From positions 806,001 to 870,000 of the forward strand of contig NZ_JAGTTN010000001.1 in NCBI RefSeq assembly GCF_020682705.1: a DNA stretch of 64,000 nucleotides. The letters run 5' to 3'. Source of the DNA: Microbacterium allomyrinae (GTDB taxonomy: Bacteria; Actinomycetota; Actinomycetes; Actinomycetales; Microbacteriaceae). The notes beneath the pieces are model-generated. The model was not told where the DNA came from and ran no database searches. It saw only the letters and a program-made list of their open reading frames with translations. The position numbers and the translations under genes were made by a program. Positions 37,001 through 45,669 of the stretch are shown piece by piece (positions within the stretch are counted from its first letter, which is position 1; each line of letters begins with the position of its first letter).

Positions 37001-37707
37001 CCCGCGGCGCCTCGATCGAGGCGACGGTCGGCGATGAGCTCTGCGAGCCGCTCGCGGCGCAGTTCGAACACCGGGAGCAGATCGTCGACCTCGTGCACGC
37101 TGACGCTGCCGTCGCCGAGGAGGAGTTCGACCCGGTCGGAGCGGGCGACACCCAGTCGATCGAGCTGCGCCACGTACGCGGCGAGCTGCATCAGAGCGGT
37201 CACGCGCGCGTGCCTGGCAAGCTTCGTGTCCTGCACGATCCACGGACGCATGCGTCGATCGGGTTCGGCGACCGGCGAGACGGCTGTCGTCCTCCCGTCG
37301 GCCGCGGGCACCGAGTCGGGCGAAGGGTCGCGTACGAGGAAGTCGGCGAAGCCGACGAAGTCCGACGTGGCGAAGGCGGCCTGGTAGACGACGTCGGCAT
37401 CGGAGGCCAGTGCCGCATTCGTCGCGGCGACCGCAGCGGCCAGGCCCGCAGCATCCGACGATCTCGTCTCGGGGATCAGGGCCACCCCCGCGCCGAACCG
37501 CTCGACGTAGTCGGCCAGCACGCGACGCTCGTGGACCGTGCCGAGCCGGCCGGCGCGCTCGAGCGTCAGGTCTTCCGGCTCTTCGACCGCGGCCACTCGC
37601 CCCAGCCTCGCGTCGATCCCTCGCAGCCACGCGAACTCGCACTCGGCGGCGGCTTTGAGGTCGCTCGCGCTCCAGACGATCCGGCCCTCGTCTTCGATGT
37701 ATCGCAT
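34015..37707 (-). CDS. TM0106-family RecB-like nuclease fused to SF1 helicase
   Basis: A 1230-aa protein. The N-terminal half holds a RecB/Cas4-like nuclease region. DHGDLFFDFEGDPLH and a long RNase-H-like/TPR-like segment (about 380-700) match the TM0106 family. The C-terminal half is an SF1 helicase: Walker A GPPGTGKTYVGSHVI (about 850), Walker B LLVVDEAGQFSLAS, motif LLLGDPQQLPQVSQG, motif III-like QTRRMRPEV, then VTPYNAQQVAV and VGTVDKFQGKEAAVAIVSLA (motif V/VI region). Likely roles are DNA repair or defence against foreign DNA. The ATG at 37705-37707 is chosen over a slightly longer reading, because residue 1 onward (MRYIEDEGRIVWSASDLKAA) matches the family. Confidence 0.88.
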   Translation of the reverse strand: MRYIEDEGRIVWSASDLKAAAECEFAWLRGIDARLGRVAAVEEPEDLTLERAGRLGTVHERRVLADYVERFGAGVALIPETRSSDAAGLAAAVAATNAALASDADVVYQAAFATSDFVGFADFLVRDPSPDSVPAADGRTTAVSPVAEPDRRMRPWIVQDTKLARHARVTALMQLAAYVAQLDRLGVARSDRVELLLGDGSVSVHEVDDLLPVFELRRERLAELIADRRLDRGAAGEPIAWGDPRGELGVVACGRCATCDAEVVASRDLLLVAGMRPVQRERLRAAEVDTIDALAVTLTAPVGMNPEVFASLRTQARLQLESPAGTPPLYPSAVASPPSGASSPSVEAAERDDRLSPALPPVPVYEVVAPQALGALPRPDHGDLFFDFEGDPLHTEPLSAGREAEPAQWGIDYLFGWVDVREQYTALWAHSFADEKRALETFLDIVHLRRQQHPDMHIYHYAPYEPTHLLAMAARHGVREADVDRLLRDGVFVDLYPVVRRALRVGSRSYSIKKLEPLYMGAEVRTSDVQKGDDSIVRYVEARALLADGDESGGREILDDLADYNRYDCVSTRRLRDWLVDRAREAGLRPSPNPEPDEKAYEPSARATVLDALALQHPVDSPVARSLHLGAAAIDYYPREAKSFWATHFLRLREPVSLWEQTRDVVAIDPVRSRVREDWHYAESGRGGERRIVELRGELAPGTRVSEGANPFALYELPAPYPFDASPRWIHSYRGVKVVEVLDDGAVVEETAVDGHTWAELPVALTPAAPPGAGNQQSAIDAWADAVIAASPELPADPATDILGRRAPRTLSGALPEVTGDIVDAITRAVSNLDRSYLAVQGPPGTGKTYVGSHVIARLVREQGYRVGVVAQGHATVEQLLDRVIEAGVPPVQVGKAPKDPTAEHAFTVLPKNGVAAFAAEHEASGFVVGGTAWDFSHEGRIPRGSLDLLVVDEAGQFSLASTIAVSLVAPRLLLLGDPQQLPQVSQGTHPAPVDTSALGWVMDGADVIPHEYGYFLAQTRRMRPEVAAPVSTLSYRGELAAHPSTALRRLEGIEPGLVPIALRHHGNATQSLEEAAEVARIVGDLVGRAWAGIAIDAEGAATTIPPRPLGQADLIVVTPYNAQQVAVEEALASAGFPDVPVGTVDKFQGKEAAVAIVSLAASSGREAPRGLEFLLLRNRLNVAISRAMHTAYLVYSPGLLDDLPYTPEGVARLSGFARLVGHGGSTTTR

Positions 37708-37827
37708 GCATCCCTTCCCGCCCTCGACCATAGCCGCGGCGGCGGACACCCCTTCTCATCCGGGCGAAGGTGAGGCTCGCAGACCACGAGAGGCGGGATG
37801 CCGGGGCCACCTGCCAGACTGGAGCCC

Positions 37828-39894
37828 ATGAGCCTGCCCTTCGAGAGCGCGTACCGGCATGGCTTCGCCCGCGTCGCCGCGTGCACGATCCCGGTCGCCA
37901 TCGCCGACCCGTCGGCGAACGCTCACGCGGTCCTGGCGACCGCCCGCGAATGCGATGCCGACGCGGTCGCGGTCGCCGTCTTCCCGGAGCTGTGCCTGAC
38001 CGGGTACTCGATCGACGATCTCGTGCTGCAGGACGCCGTGCTCGACGGCGTCGAGCGTGCGATCGAGGCGCTGGTGGCAGCATCCGTCGATCTCTTCCCG
38101 ATGCTCGTCGTGGGCGCGCCGCTGCGTCACCGCAACCGCCTCTACAACTGTGCCGTGGTGATCCACCGCGGCGAGCTGCTCGGCGTCGCGCCCAAGTCGT
38201 ATCTGCCGACATACCGAGAGTTCTACGAGCGCCGCTGGTACGCGCCCGGCGATGACCAGGCCGGGCAGGACATCCGCGTCGGCGCGCTCGAGGCGCCCTT
38301 CGGGCCCGACCTGCTGTTCGAGGCGCTCGACGTTCCGGGACTCGTGGTGCACGCCGAGATCTGCGAGGACGTGTGGGTGCCGATCCCGCCTTCGTCGCAC
38401 GCGGCGCTCGCGGGTGCCACGGTGCTGCTGAACCTCAGCGGCAGCCCGATCACGATCGCGCGCGCCGAGGACCGCAAGGATCTCGTGCAGTCGCAATCCC
38501 TGCGGTGCCTCGCCGCGTACGCATATGCCGCCGCCGGCATGGGCGAGTCGACCAACGATCTGTCGTGGGACGGGCAGACGATGATCTACGAGGGCGGGAC
38601 CCTCCTCGTCGAGACCGAGCGATTCCCGGACGGGCCCCGGCGCTCGGTCGCTGACGTCGATCTGGACCGCCTGCGCCAGGATCGTCTGCGCCAGGGCACG
38701 TTCGACGACAATCGTCGGGCCACCGCGTCGGATGCCGCGTTTCGCACCGTGCACTTCGAGCTCGATCCCCCGCAGACCGACGTGGGCCTGCGCCGCACCC
38801 TCGACCGGTTCCCGTTCGTGCCCGACGATCCCGCGCGCCTCGCGCAGGACTGCTATGAGGCCTTCAACATCCAGGTCTCGGGGCTCGTGCAGCGCATGAG
38901 CGCGATCGGCGGGCCGAAGCCCGTCATCGGCGTGAGCGGCGGACTGGACTCCACGCACGCGCTGCTGGTCGTGGCGCGCGCCATGGACCGCATGGGGCGT
39001 CCGCGCAGTGACATCCTCGCGTACACGATGCCCGGATTCGCCACGAGCGAGCACACCAAGTCCAATGCCATCGCCCTCGCGGAGTCGGTGGGCGCATCGA
39101 TCGAGACGATCGACATCCGCCCGCTCGCGACTGAGATGCTCGAACGTCTCGGGCATCCGTTCGCCGACGGCGAGCCCGTTCACGACATCACCTTCGAGAA
39201 CGTGCAGGCGGGGCTTCGCACCGACTACCTCTTCCGCCTCGCGAACCACCACGGCGGCATGGTGATCGGCACGTCGGACCTGTCCGAGCTCGCGCTGGGC
39301 TGGGCGACCTACGGCGTCGGCGACCATATGAGCCATTACGCCGTCAACGCCGGCGTGCCCAAGACCCTCATCCAGCACGTGATCCGCTGGGTGATCTCGC
39401 ACCGCGAAGGCGTGGACGAGCGGGAGATCGCCGTGCTGCAGTCGGTGCTCGACACCGAGATCAGCCCCGAACTCGTGCCCGCCGGCCAGGACGGCAGGAT
39501 GCAGTCCACCGAGGACCGCATCGGCCCGTACGCGCTCCACGACTTCGCGCTGTTCCACGTGCTGCGCTACGGGTTCCGCCCGTCGAAGATCGCATATCTC
39601 GCCTCCCAGGCCTGGGGAGATGCGGATGCCGGAGCCTGGCCTCCCGGCTTCCCCGACGAGGACCGCTACGCCTACGATCTGCCCGCCGTCGCGAAGTGGC
39701 TGCAGGTGTTCCTGCAGCGCTACTTCGCGTTCGCGCAGTTCAAGCGATCCGCGATCCCGAACGGGCCGAAGGTGTCACCGGCGGGCTCGCTCTCGCCGCG
39801 CGGCGATTGGCGGGCGCCGTCGGACGGCAACGCAACGGCATGGCTCGCGGAGCTGCACGCGGCACTGCCCGACCTCGTCGACCCGGCTCGCTGA
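37828..39894 (+). CDS. nadE: NAD+ synthase, glutamine-dependent
   Basis: A 688-aa two-domain enzyme. The N-terminal nitrilase-type glutaminase has Glu in FPELCLTGYS, Lys in PKSYLPTYREFYERRW and Cys in EICEDVW. The C-terminal synthetase carries the ATP-PPase loop VIGVSGGLDSTHALL (about 371-385) and the NaAD-binding segment GTSDLSELALGWATYG. It makes NAD+ from nicotinate adenine dinucleotide using glutamine nitrogen. ATG at 37828; the ten upstream in-frame residues are unlikely. Confidence 0.95.
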   Translation: MSLPFESAYRHGFARVAACTIPVAIADPSANAHAVLATARECDADAVAVAVFPELCLTGYSIDDLVLQDAVLDGVERAIEALVAASVDLFPMLVVGAPLRHRNRLYNCAVVIHRGELLGVAPKSYLPTYREFYERRWYAPGDDQAGQDIRVGALEAPFGPDLLFEALDVPGLVVHAEICEDVWVPIPPSSHAALAGATVLLNLSGSPITIARAEDRKDLVQSQSLRCLAAYAYAAAGMGESTNDLSWDGQTMIYEGGTLLVETERFPDGPRRSVADVDLDRLRQDRLRQGTFDDNRRATASDAAFRTVHFELDPPQTDVGLRRTLDRFPFVPDDPARLAQDCYEAFNIQVSGLVQRMSAIGGPKPVIGVSGGLDSTHALLVVARAMDRMGRPRSDILAYTMPGFATSEHTKSNAIALAESVGASIETIDIRPLATEMLERLGHPFADGEPVHDITFENVQAGLRTDYLFRLANHHGGMVIGTSDLSELALGWATYGVGDHMSHYAVNAGVPKTLIQHVIRWVISHREGVDEREIAVLQSVLDTEISPELVPAGQDGRMQSTEDRIGPYALHDFALFHVLRYGFRPSKIAYLASQAWGDADAGAWPPGFPDEDRYAYDLPAVAKWLQVFLQRYFAFAQFKRSAIPNGPKVSPAGSLSPRGDWRAPSDGNATAWLAELHAALPDLVDPAR

Positions 39895-39955
39895 GACTCT
39901 CACCCCACCGGAGGCCGCGGCCCGCGGCATCCGCTCACGTGCCCGTCCGTACGGA

Positions 39956-40534
39956 TCAGGACGCGGGCTTGCCGTAGGCGAGCGTGATGATCCAGCCGTC
40001 GCGCGACAGATCGGCGAGCTGGTACTGCGCGTGCCGGTCGGGGATCCAGCCGCGCGTGAGCGGGCTGTCCAGACGCACGTGATCTGCCGCGACGCGTGCC
40101 CCCCGTCCGTCGGCGTCACGGACGGCCTGCACCCGGGTCCAGTGGGCGAGGAGCCTTCCGAGGTCGTTCTCATCCGGAAGATGCGAGTGCCGCTTCATGA
40201 TGTGGAGCTCGGCGTCGTCGGGGTGCGCGTCGCGCAGATCGAGCCCGAGCGGCATCTCGTGGTCCGCGACGGCGACCACCGTCGCCGCGCGGAAATTCAC
40301 GTTGCGGATCTTCAGCGGCACGTCCTGACCGGCGACCTCCGCGATGAGCTGCGTGTGGAAGCCGAAGGTTCGAGGAGCCTCGCGCTCGACGCGCACGTCG
40401 CGGGTCTCGACGCCGAGCCGTTCGGCGATGATCTCTTTCGCCAGCGCGCGCTTGCGGTCGTGCTCCGCGACCTTGGGGTCCCACCCGAGCCGGGCGGTGA
40501 TCCCCGTCGGGGTGTCCAGCAGCACCGATTGCAT
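39956..40534 (-). CDS. 4'-phosphopantetheinyl transferase-like protein, catalytic residues replaced
   Basis: A 192-aa protein. The pattern FRAATVVAVADHEMPLGLDLRDAHPDD then LLAHWTRVQAVRDADGRG resembles Sfp-type PPTases (GIDIE ... WTxKEAxxKAxGxG). Two key positions are lost: GIDIE is GLDLR, and the KE of the second motif is VQ. It may be a non-catalytic paralogue. The similarity is by eye and moderate; it could instead be an unrelated conserved actinobacterial protein. ATG at 40532-40534, divergent from the FAD oxidoreductase. Confidence 0.5.
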   Translation of the reverse strand: MQSVLLDTPTGITARLGWDPKVAEHDRKRALAKEIIAERLGVETRDVRVEREAPRTFGFHTQLIAEVAGQDVPLKIRNVNFRAATVVAVADHEMPLGLDLRDAHPDDAELHIMKRHSHLPDENDLGRLLAHWTRVQAVRDADGRGARVAADHVRLDSPLTRGWIPDRHAQYQLADLSRDGWIITLAYGKPAS

Positions 40535-40799
40535 GATCCACCTCTTCCCGCGGCGGAGGCCGCACCTCCATCCTGGCGGGCGGCCCGCCGGTCGGGAAGT
40601 CCGCCACGCCCAGACCCGCGCTCGTGTGCTGAGACCGAGGGATGCGCCCAGCTGACGGGATGCGCCGAGACGGCGACGGATGCCGCGGCCAGGGCGCTCA
40701 TCTCGGCGGTTCCCTTATTCCGGTACGGCACCGGCCGCCCGTCACAGCCCTGCGGGACACCGCCGCCCCGTGGCGGACCGCCGGTGGGAGGATGAGGGC

Positions 40800-42263
40800 A
40801 TGGTCAAGCGCGCGACGGTGGTGGGCAGCGGGCCGAACGGACTCGCCGCCGCGGTGTCGCTCGCCCGCGCCGGGTACGAGGTACGAGTGCTCGAGGCCGC
40901 GCGCTCCGTCGGAGGGGGCGTGCGCACCGCCGACCTGACGCTCCCCGGCTTCCACCACGACGTGTGCTCGGCGGTGCATCCGGCGGCCCTGTCGTCGCCG
41001 TTCTTCCGCGCGTTCGGCATTCGCGATCGCATCGAGTGGCTGCATCCGCGCGCGTCGTACGCCCAGCCCCTCGACGGCGGCCGTGCCGGGATCGCGTGGC
41101 GCGACCTCGAACGCACCGCCCTCGGACTAGGCCGCGACGCAGGGGCGTGGCGGGCCGTGATGAGGCCGCTGAGCTCCCATCTGGGCGGCGTCGTCGATTT
41201 CACCGGATCTCAGCTGCTGCGGTGGCCGCGGCATCCGATCACGACCGCGCGCTTCGGGCTGCGGAGCCTGCAGCTGGGCTCACGGCTCGGACGCGGGACG
41301 TTCGCGACGGAGGAGGCGAACGCGCTGCTGGCCGGTGTGCTCGCCCACGCGAACACGCGCCTGCCGTCGGTCGGCGCCGCCGCATCGGGGCTGTTCCTCG
41401 CCGCGCACGGGCACTCCGCCGACGGCTGGGCCTTCCCGCGGGGCGGTGCCCAGCGCATCGCCGACGCCCTGGTCGACGACCTGCGCGCCCACGGTGGCAG
41501 CGTCGAGACGGAGCAACTCGTCACCACACTCGCCGACCTCGACTGGGGCGACCCGGATGCCGGAGATCTGCTGCTGCTCGACACCACGCCGCGTCTGCTG
41601 CTGACGCACCCCGGACTGCCCGCGCGGTACGCCTCCGCCGTGCTCGGCTACCGGTACGGCCAGGCCGCGGCGAAGGTGGACTTCGCGCTCGACGGGCCCG
41701 TTCCCTGGGCGCACCCCGACGTCGCACTCGCTCCGACCGTGCATCTCGGCGGTACGCGGGAAGAGATCGAGGCGAGCGAGAACGCCGTGGCACGCGGCAC
41801 GCTGGCCGAGCACCCGTACGTGCTCTCGGTACAGCCGACGGTGCTCGACGACACGCGCGCGCCCGCGGGCAAGCACGTGCTGTGGGCCTACATCCACGTC
41901 CCCGCGAACTCCACGTTCGATCCGACGGAGGCGGTGACCCGGCAGGTCGAGCGCTTCGCGCCAGGCTTCCGCGCGCGCATCCTCGCGACCCGAGCCATGA
42001 CCGCCGCCGATCGCGCACGGTACAACCCTGCCGACATCGGCGGCGACATCCTGGGCGGAGCGTTCACGTTCACACAGGCCTTCCGGCGCCCCGTGATCTC
42101 GCGCACGCCCTGGCGAACGCCGCTGCGCGGGGTGTACCTCGCATCGGCGGCGACGCCGCCCGGCCCGGGCGTCACCGGCATGCCCGGCTGGTACGCCGCG
42201 CGTCAGGCCCTGCGCGACGGCGCCGAGCGCGTAGGTCTCGAGGATCTGTTCCCCGGAGGCTGA
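40800..42263 (+). CDS. FAD-dependent oxidoreductase (phytoene dehydrogenase-like)
   Basis: A 487-aa protein with the FAD dinucleotide motif VVGSGPNGLAAAVSLARAGYEVRVLEAARSVGGGVRT (about 6-42) and the C-terminal PGPGVTGMPGWYAARQAL that closes the FAD site in desaturase-like enzymes. It belongs to the CrtI/PDSS-like group that handles many hydrophobic substrates, not specifically carotenoids. A ribosome site (GGAGGATGAGG) precedes the ATG at 40800. Other carotenoid genes are not in the window. Confidence 0.85.
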   Translation: MVKRATVVGSGPNGLAAAVSLARAGYEVRVLEAARSVGGGVRTADLTLPGFHHDVCSAVHPAALSSPFFRAFGIRDRIEWLHPRASYAQPLDGGRAGIAWRDLERTALGLGRDAGAWRAVMRPLSSHLGGVVDFTGSQLLRWPRHPITTARFGLRSLQLGSRLGRGTFATEEANALLAGVLAHANTRLPSVGAAASGLFLAAHGHSADGWAFPRGGAQRIADALVDDLRAHGGSVETEQLVTTLADLDWGDPDAGDLLLLDTTPRLLLTHPGLPARYASAVLGYRYGQAAAKVDFALDGPVPWAHPDVALAPTVHLGGTREEIEASENAVARGTLAEHPYVLSVQPTVLDDTRAPAGKHVLWAYIHVPANSTFDPTEAVTRQVERFAPGFRARILATRAMTAADRARYNPADIGGDILGGAFTFTQAFRRPVISRTPWRTPLRGVYLASAATPPGPGVTGMPGWYAARQALRDGAERVGLEDLFPGG

Positions 42264-42274
42264 CATGGTCCCCC

Positions 42275-42358
42275 TGCAGAACTCCACGGATCCGGAGCGT
42301 CAGCCGGCTGTGGCGGGTGCGGCTGCGAGGTTTGCGGCGGTTTCCGTGGAGTTCTGCA
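42275..42358. repeat. Inverted repeat with 16-bp perfect arms and 52-bp loop
   Basis: TGCAGAACTCCACGGA (42275-42290) and TCCGTGGAGTTCTGCA (42343-42358) are exact reverse complements. The element sits between the FAD oxidoreductase stop (42263) and the next gene. A 39-aa ORF spans it but looks like a by-product. It may be a dispersed palindromic element or a large attenuator/terminator. Confidence 0.85.
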
Positions 42359-42387
42359 CCCGGCGACGGGCGGACGGCGACTGAGCC

Positions 42388-43899
42388 ATGGACGGCTTCG
42401 CGGCAGTCGACTTCGAGTTCGCGCGACAGGTGCTGCAGCGAGGCATCGCGGGCCTCTTCGTCGTCGCGTTCCTCTCGACGCTGAACCAGTTCCGTCCGCT
42501 CCTCGGCGAGCACGGCCTGCTCCCCGCACCCGAGCTGATCGAATGGGCTCGCGCCCGCGCCTCCGCAGGCTCAGGGACCGGGCGCACGCGAGCACGCCGC
42601 CTGCTCCACCCCACGCTCTTCCTCGCCGTCCGCTACACCGATCGACGACTCGTGGACCTGTGCGTCGCAGGCATCGTGCTCGCGGCGGCCCTGGTGTGCG
42701 GCATCCCGCAGCTGGGTCCGCCGTGGGTGCCGATGCTGTGCTTCCTCGGCCTGTGGCTCGGATACATGTCGATCACGAGCATCGGCCAGACCTTCTACGG
42801 GTTCGGATGGGAGATGCTGCTGCTCGAGGCGGGCTTCCTCGCGGCGTTCCTCGGCTCTGATTCGCAGCCGCCGTCGACCGTCGTGATCGTGCTGTTCTGG
42901 TGGCTCGTGTTCCGCCTCGAGTTCGGTGCCGGCATGATCAAGATCCGCGGCGGGCGGGAGTGGCGCGACCTCACGGCGCTCATGTATCACCACGAGACCC
43001 AGCCGATGCCCGGCCCGCTCAGCCGTCAGGCGCACCTGCTGCCTCGATGGATCCATCGAGGCGAAGTGCTCGGCAACCACTTCGCGCAGCTCGTGGTGCC
43101 GTGGTTCCTGTTCGCTCCCCTCCTCGGACTCTTCGTGCCCGGGCCGATCCCCGCGATCGTCGGAGCGGTCGCTGCGGCGATCGTGATCGCCACCCAGCTG
43201 TGGCTCGTGCTGACGGGGAACTTCGCGTGGCTCAACTGGATGACCGTCGTGCTCGCGTTCTCGGCGATCGGTCTGCCCGGGATCGGGTCGCCGGCCACGG
43301 CGCCCCCGCAGCATCCGGGCGGAATCGTCGACGGGATCCCGCTGCCCTGGCTCGTCGTCACATCGGCCCTCGCCGCGCTCTACGTCGTGCTGAGCTGGTG
43401 GCCGCTGCAGAACCTCTTCGCGCACCGGCAGCTGATGAACGCGAGCTTCAACCGCTGGCAGCTGGCCAACGCGTACGGCGCGTTCGGCACGGTCACGAAG
43501 GAGCGGATCGAGATCGTCGTCGAGGGGACGACCGATCCGGATCCGGATGCGGCGACCTGGCACGAATACGAGTTCAAGGGAAAGCCGGGCGAGGTGCACC
43601 GCGTGCCCCGGCAGTTCGCTCCGTACCACCTGCGGCTCGACTGGCTGATGTGGTTCCTGCCGCTCGGCCGGTCGCTCGACGACTGGTTCACGGTGTTCCT
43701 CGTGAGACTTCTCGAAGCGGATCCCGCGACCCTGCGCCTGCTCGCACGCGATCCGTTCGCGGGCGAGCGCCCGCGATGGGTGCGAGCGGTGTCGTACCGC
43801 TACCGCTTCGCCACCCGTGAGGAGTTCCGCGCCGAACGGGCACGCTGGGTGCGCGATCGCCGGCGCCCCGTGATGGGTCCGGTCTCGCTCCGCCGGTGA
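42388..43899 (+). CDS. Lipase maturation factor-family membrane protein
   Basis: A 503-aa membrane protein with many helices in the first 320 residues. GWEMLLLEAGFLAAFLG, WWLVFRLEFGAGMIKIRGGREWRDLTALMYHHETQPMPGPLSRQAHLLPRWIHRGEVLGNHFAQLVVPWFLFAP and the C-terminal PGEVHRVPRQFAPYHLRLDWLMWFLPLGRS are hallmarks of the LMF1 family, also found in bacteria. In animals LMF1 matures secreted lipases; the bacterial role is not established. ATG at 42388, just past the inverted repeat. Confidence 0.85.
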   Translation: MDGFAAVDFEFARQVLQRGIAGLFVVAFLSTLNQFRPLLGEHGLLPAPELIEWARARASAGSGTGRTRARRLLHPTLFLAVRYTDRRLVDLCVAGIVLAAALVCGIPQLGPPWVPMLCFLGLWLGYMSITSIGQTFYGFGWEMLLLEAGFLAAFLGSDSQPPSTVVIVLFWWLVFRLEFGAGMIKIRGGREWRDLTALMYHHETQPMPGPLSRQAHLLPRWIHRGEVLGNHFAQLVVPWFLFAPLLGLFVPGPIPAIVGAVAAAIVIATQLWLVLTGNFAWLNWMTVVLAFSAIGLPGIGSPATAPPQHPGGIVDGIPLPWLVVTSALAALYVVLSWWPLQNLFAHRQLMNASFNRWQLANAYGAFGTVTKERIEIVVEGTTDPDPDAATWHEYEFKGKPGEVHRVPRQFAPYHLRLDWLMWFLPLGRSLDDWFTVFLVRLLEADPATLRLLARDPFAGERPRWVRAVSYRYRFATREEFRAERARWVRDRRRPVMGPVSLRR

Positions 43900-44017
43900 T
43901 CCGGGGGTCCCGCGCCGCCGCCCGGCCTCCGAGCAGGTGTTCGTTTGCCGCATGTTGTCGCGTCACACGCCGGAAGCGGCGATCTGGGGCAACTCCAGCG
44001 GAAGCGCACGGAGGAAA

Positions 44018-45571
44018 TCAGGGCATGCGAGGCTCGGCGCCATCGGGCACCTCGTGATTCTTGCGCCGCACCGTCAGGTCGACGATCGACACGATGAACG
44101 CGAGCGCGAGGAACAGCCCGACCGCCATCATCCCGAACGCGAACGCGTCGTGGTAGACCACGAGGGTGTCGCTGTCGGCCCCGGATTCGCGGTAGATCGT
44201 CGCGTAGAACAGCGACAGCGCGACCGCGGTGCCCACGGCGGCGCCGATGCGCTGACCGAGCTGGCCGACGGAGCCGGCGAGACCCCCCTGTTTGACGGGG
44301 ATGTCGGCGAGGGTGAGCGTCTGGTTCGGCGCGATCACGAGCCCGCCGCCGGCACCGGCGACGGTCATGATCGCCGCCATGACGTACGGCGTCCACGCTG
44401 GATCCGTGTACAGCGCCGCGAGCACGAGGCCCCCGACGCTCGCGAGGATGGCGACGAGCCCCCAGACGACGATGATGCGGCCGTGGCTGCTGACGAGGTT
44501 GCCGCCGATCCACGAGGTCACGGCGCTGGCCAGCGCGAACCCGATCGAGGTCATTCCGGCGTACACCGGGGCGAGGCCGAGACCGATCTGCAGGTACAGC
44601 GTCGACACGAGGAACATCGCCGGGACCGCGGTGAAGTATGCCGTCTGCAGCAGCGTGCCGTTGCGGTACGACGAGATGCGGAAGAGCTTCAGCGGGATGA
44701 GGGGGCTGCGCCCGCGAGCCGCGTAGCGCCGCTCCCAGGCGATGAACGCCGAGACGAAGAGCGCGAAGGCGACCAGCAGCCACCACCGCGCGGGGTTGTC
44801 GGTGGGCGCTCCCGTCGTGAAGAGGAACGGCCACATCAGCGAGATCACACTGGCGCCGAACAGCAGGATGCCGACCGGGTCCAGCTGCACCGGACGACGC
44901 GATCGCGTACGCGTGTCGGGAAGCAGCCACAGCGTGAAGACGATCGCGGCGAGGCAGAGCGGCACGTTCATCCAGAAGATGAGCCGCCACCCATCGGTCG
45001 GGCCGCCGAGCGCGATGAGCAGTCCGCCCAGGGTGGGGCCGAAGGCCGTCGCCACCCCGATCGTCGCGCCGAACAGCCCGAACGCCCGGCCCCGCTCTTT
45101 TCCCTGGAACAGCTCCTGCGCCATGCCGAGCACCTGCGGCATCTGGATGCCGGCCGCCACGCCCTGCAGCAGACGCCCGATCAGCAGCACGGTCGCGGTC
45201 GGCGCCAGCGCGCACAGGATGCTCGTGAGCGTGTAAAGCGACAGTCCGACGACGAACAGCGTGCGGCGCGAACGCTGGTCGCCCAGGCGCCCCATCGGCA
45301 CGAGCACGAGTCCGAAGGTGAGCACGAAACCCGACACGATCAGCTGCAGCTCGGTCGATCCGGCGTCCAGCACCTCGCCGATCGACGGGAGCGCGACATT
45401 GACCTTCGTCATGTCGAGGATCGTGATCGCGGCGACCGAGACGCACACCCAGAACGCCTGCCAGCGCGCTCGCGACGAGAGCGGGATCGCGGCGGTGACC
45501 GGATGCGCCGCCCCGCTCCCCACGGGCACGCTCGCGGTCTGTTGGGGCCTGGATTCGGAGCGGGACATCAT
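44018..45571 (-). CDS. MFS multidrug exporter, DHA2-like (14 TM)
   Basis: A 517-aa transporter. WVCVSVAAITILDMTKVNVALPSIG is the DHA2 opening (Asp in helix 1). PMGRLGDQRSRRTLFVVGLSLYTLTS is motif A, RLLQGVAAGIQMPQVLGMAQELFQGKERGRAFG is the motif B region, and GPTLGGLL is motif C. Fourteen helices are evident. Likely proton-driven drug or metabolite export. Tandem ATG ATG at the start (45566-45571). The final cytosolic tail is charged. Confidence 0.88.
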   Translation of the reverse strand: MMSRSESRPQQTASVPVGSGAAHPVTAAIPLSSRARWQAFWVCVSVAAITILDMTKVNVALPSIGEVLDAGSTELQLIVSGFVLTFGLVLVPMGRLGDQRSRRTLFVVGLSLYTLTSILCALAPTATVLLIGRLLQGVAAGIQMPQVLGMAQELFQGKERGRAFGLFGATIGVATAFGPTLGGLLIALGGPTDGWRLIFWMNVPLCLAAIVFTLWLLPDTRTRSRRPVQLDPVGILLFGASVISLMWPFLFTTGAPTDNPARWWLLVAFALFVSAFIAWERRYAARGRSPLIPLKLFRISSYRNGTLLQTAYFTAVPAMFLVSTLYLQIGLGLAPVYAGMTSIGFALASAVTSWIGGNLVSSHGRIIVVWGLVAILASVGGLVLAALYTDPAWTPYVMAAIMTVAGAGGGLVIAPNQTLTLADIPVKQGGLAGSVGQLGQRIGAAVGTAVALSLFYATIYRESGADSDTLVVYHDAFAFGMMAVGLFLALAFIVSIVDLTVRRKNHEVPDGAEPRMP

Positions 45572-45669
45572 CTTCAGGCTAGCGCGGGCTTCCGACTCCG
45601 GGGGGCACAGCACGAACTGCGCAGCGCTCCGGCGCCGAGAAGTGGCCGATGGCCTGGGAGAATGGTGGG

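Noticed and set aside
40535..40799. Terminator or leader in the gap before the FAD oxidoreductase
   Set aside because: Only scattered short symmetries; no convincing hairpin or promoter pair.
42265..42384. 39-aa ORF spanning the inverted repeat
   Set aside because: It has no ribosome site and its ends are simply the repeat arms; better explained as a DNA element.
43900..44017. Terminator between the convergent LMF-like and MFS genes
   Set aside because: No stem longer than a few bases could be built.
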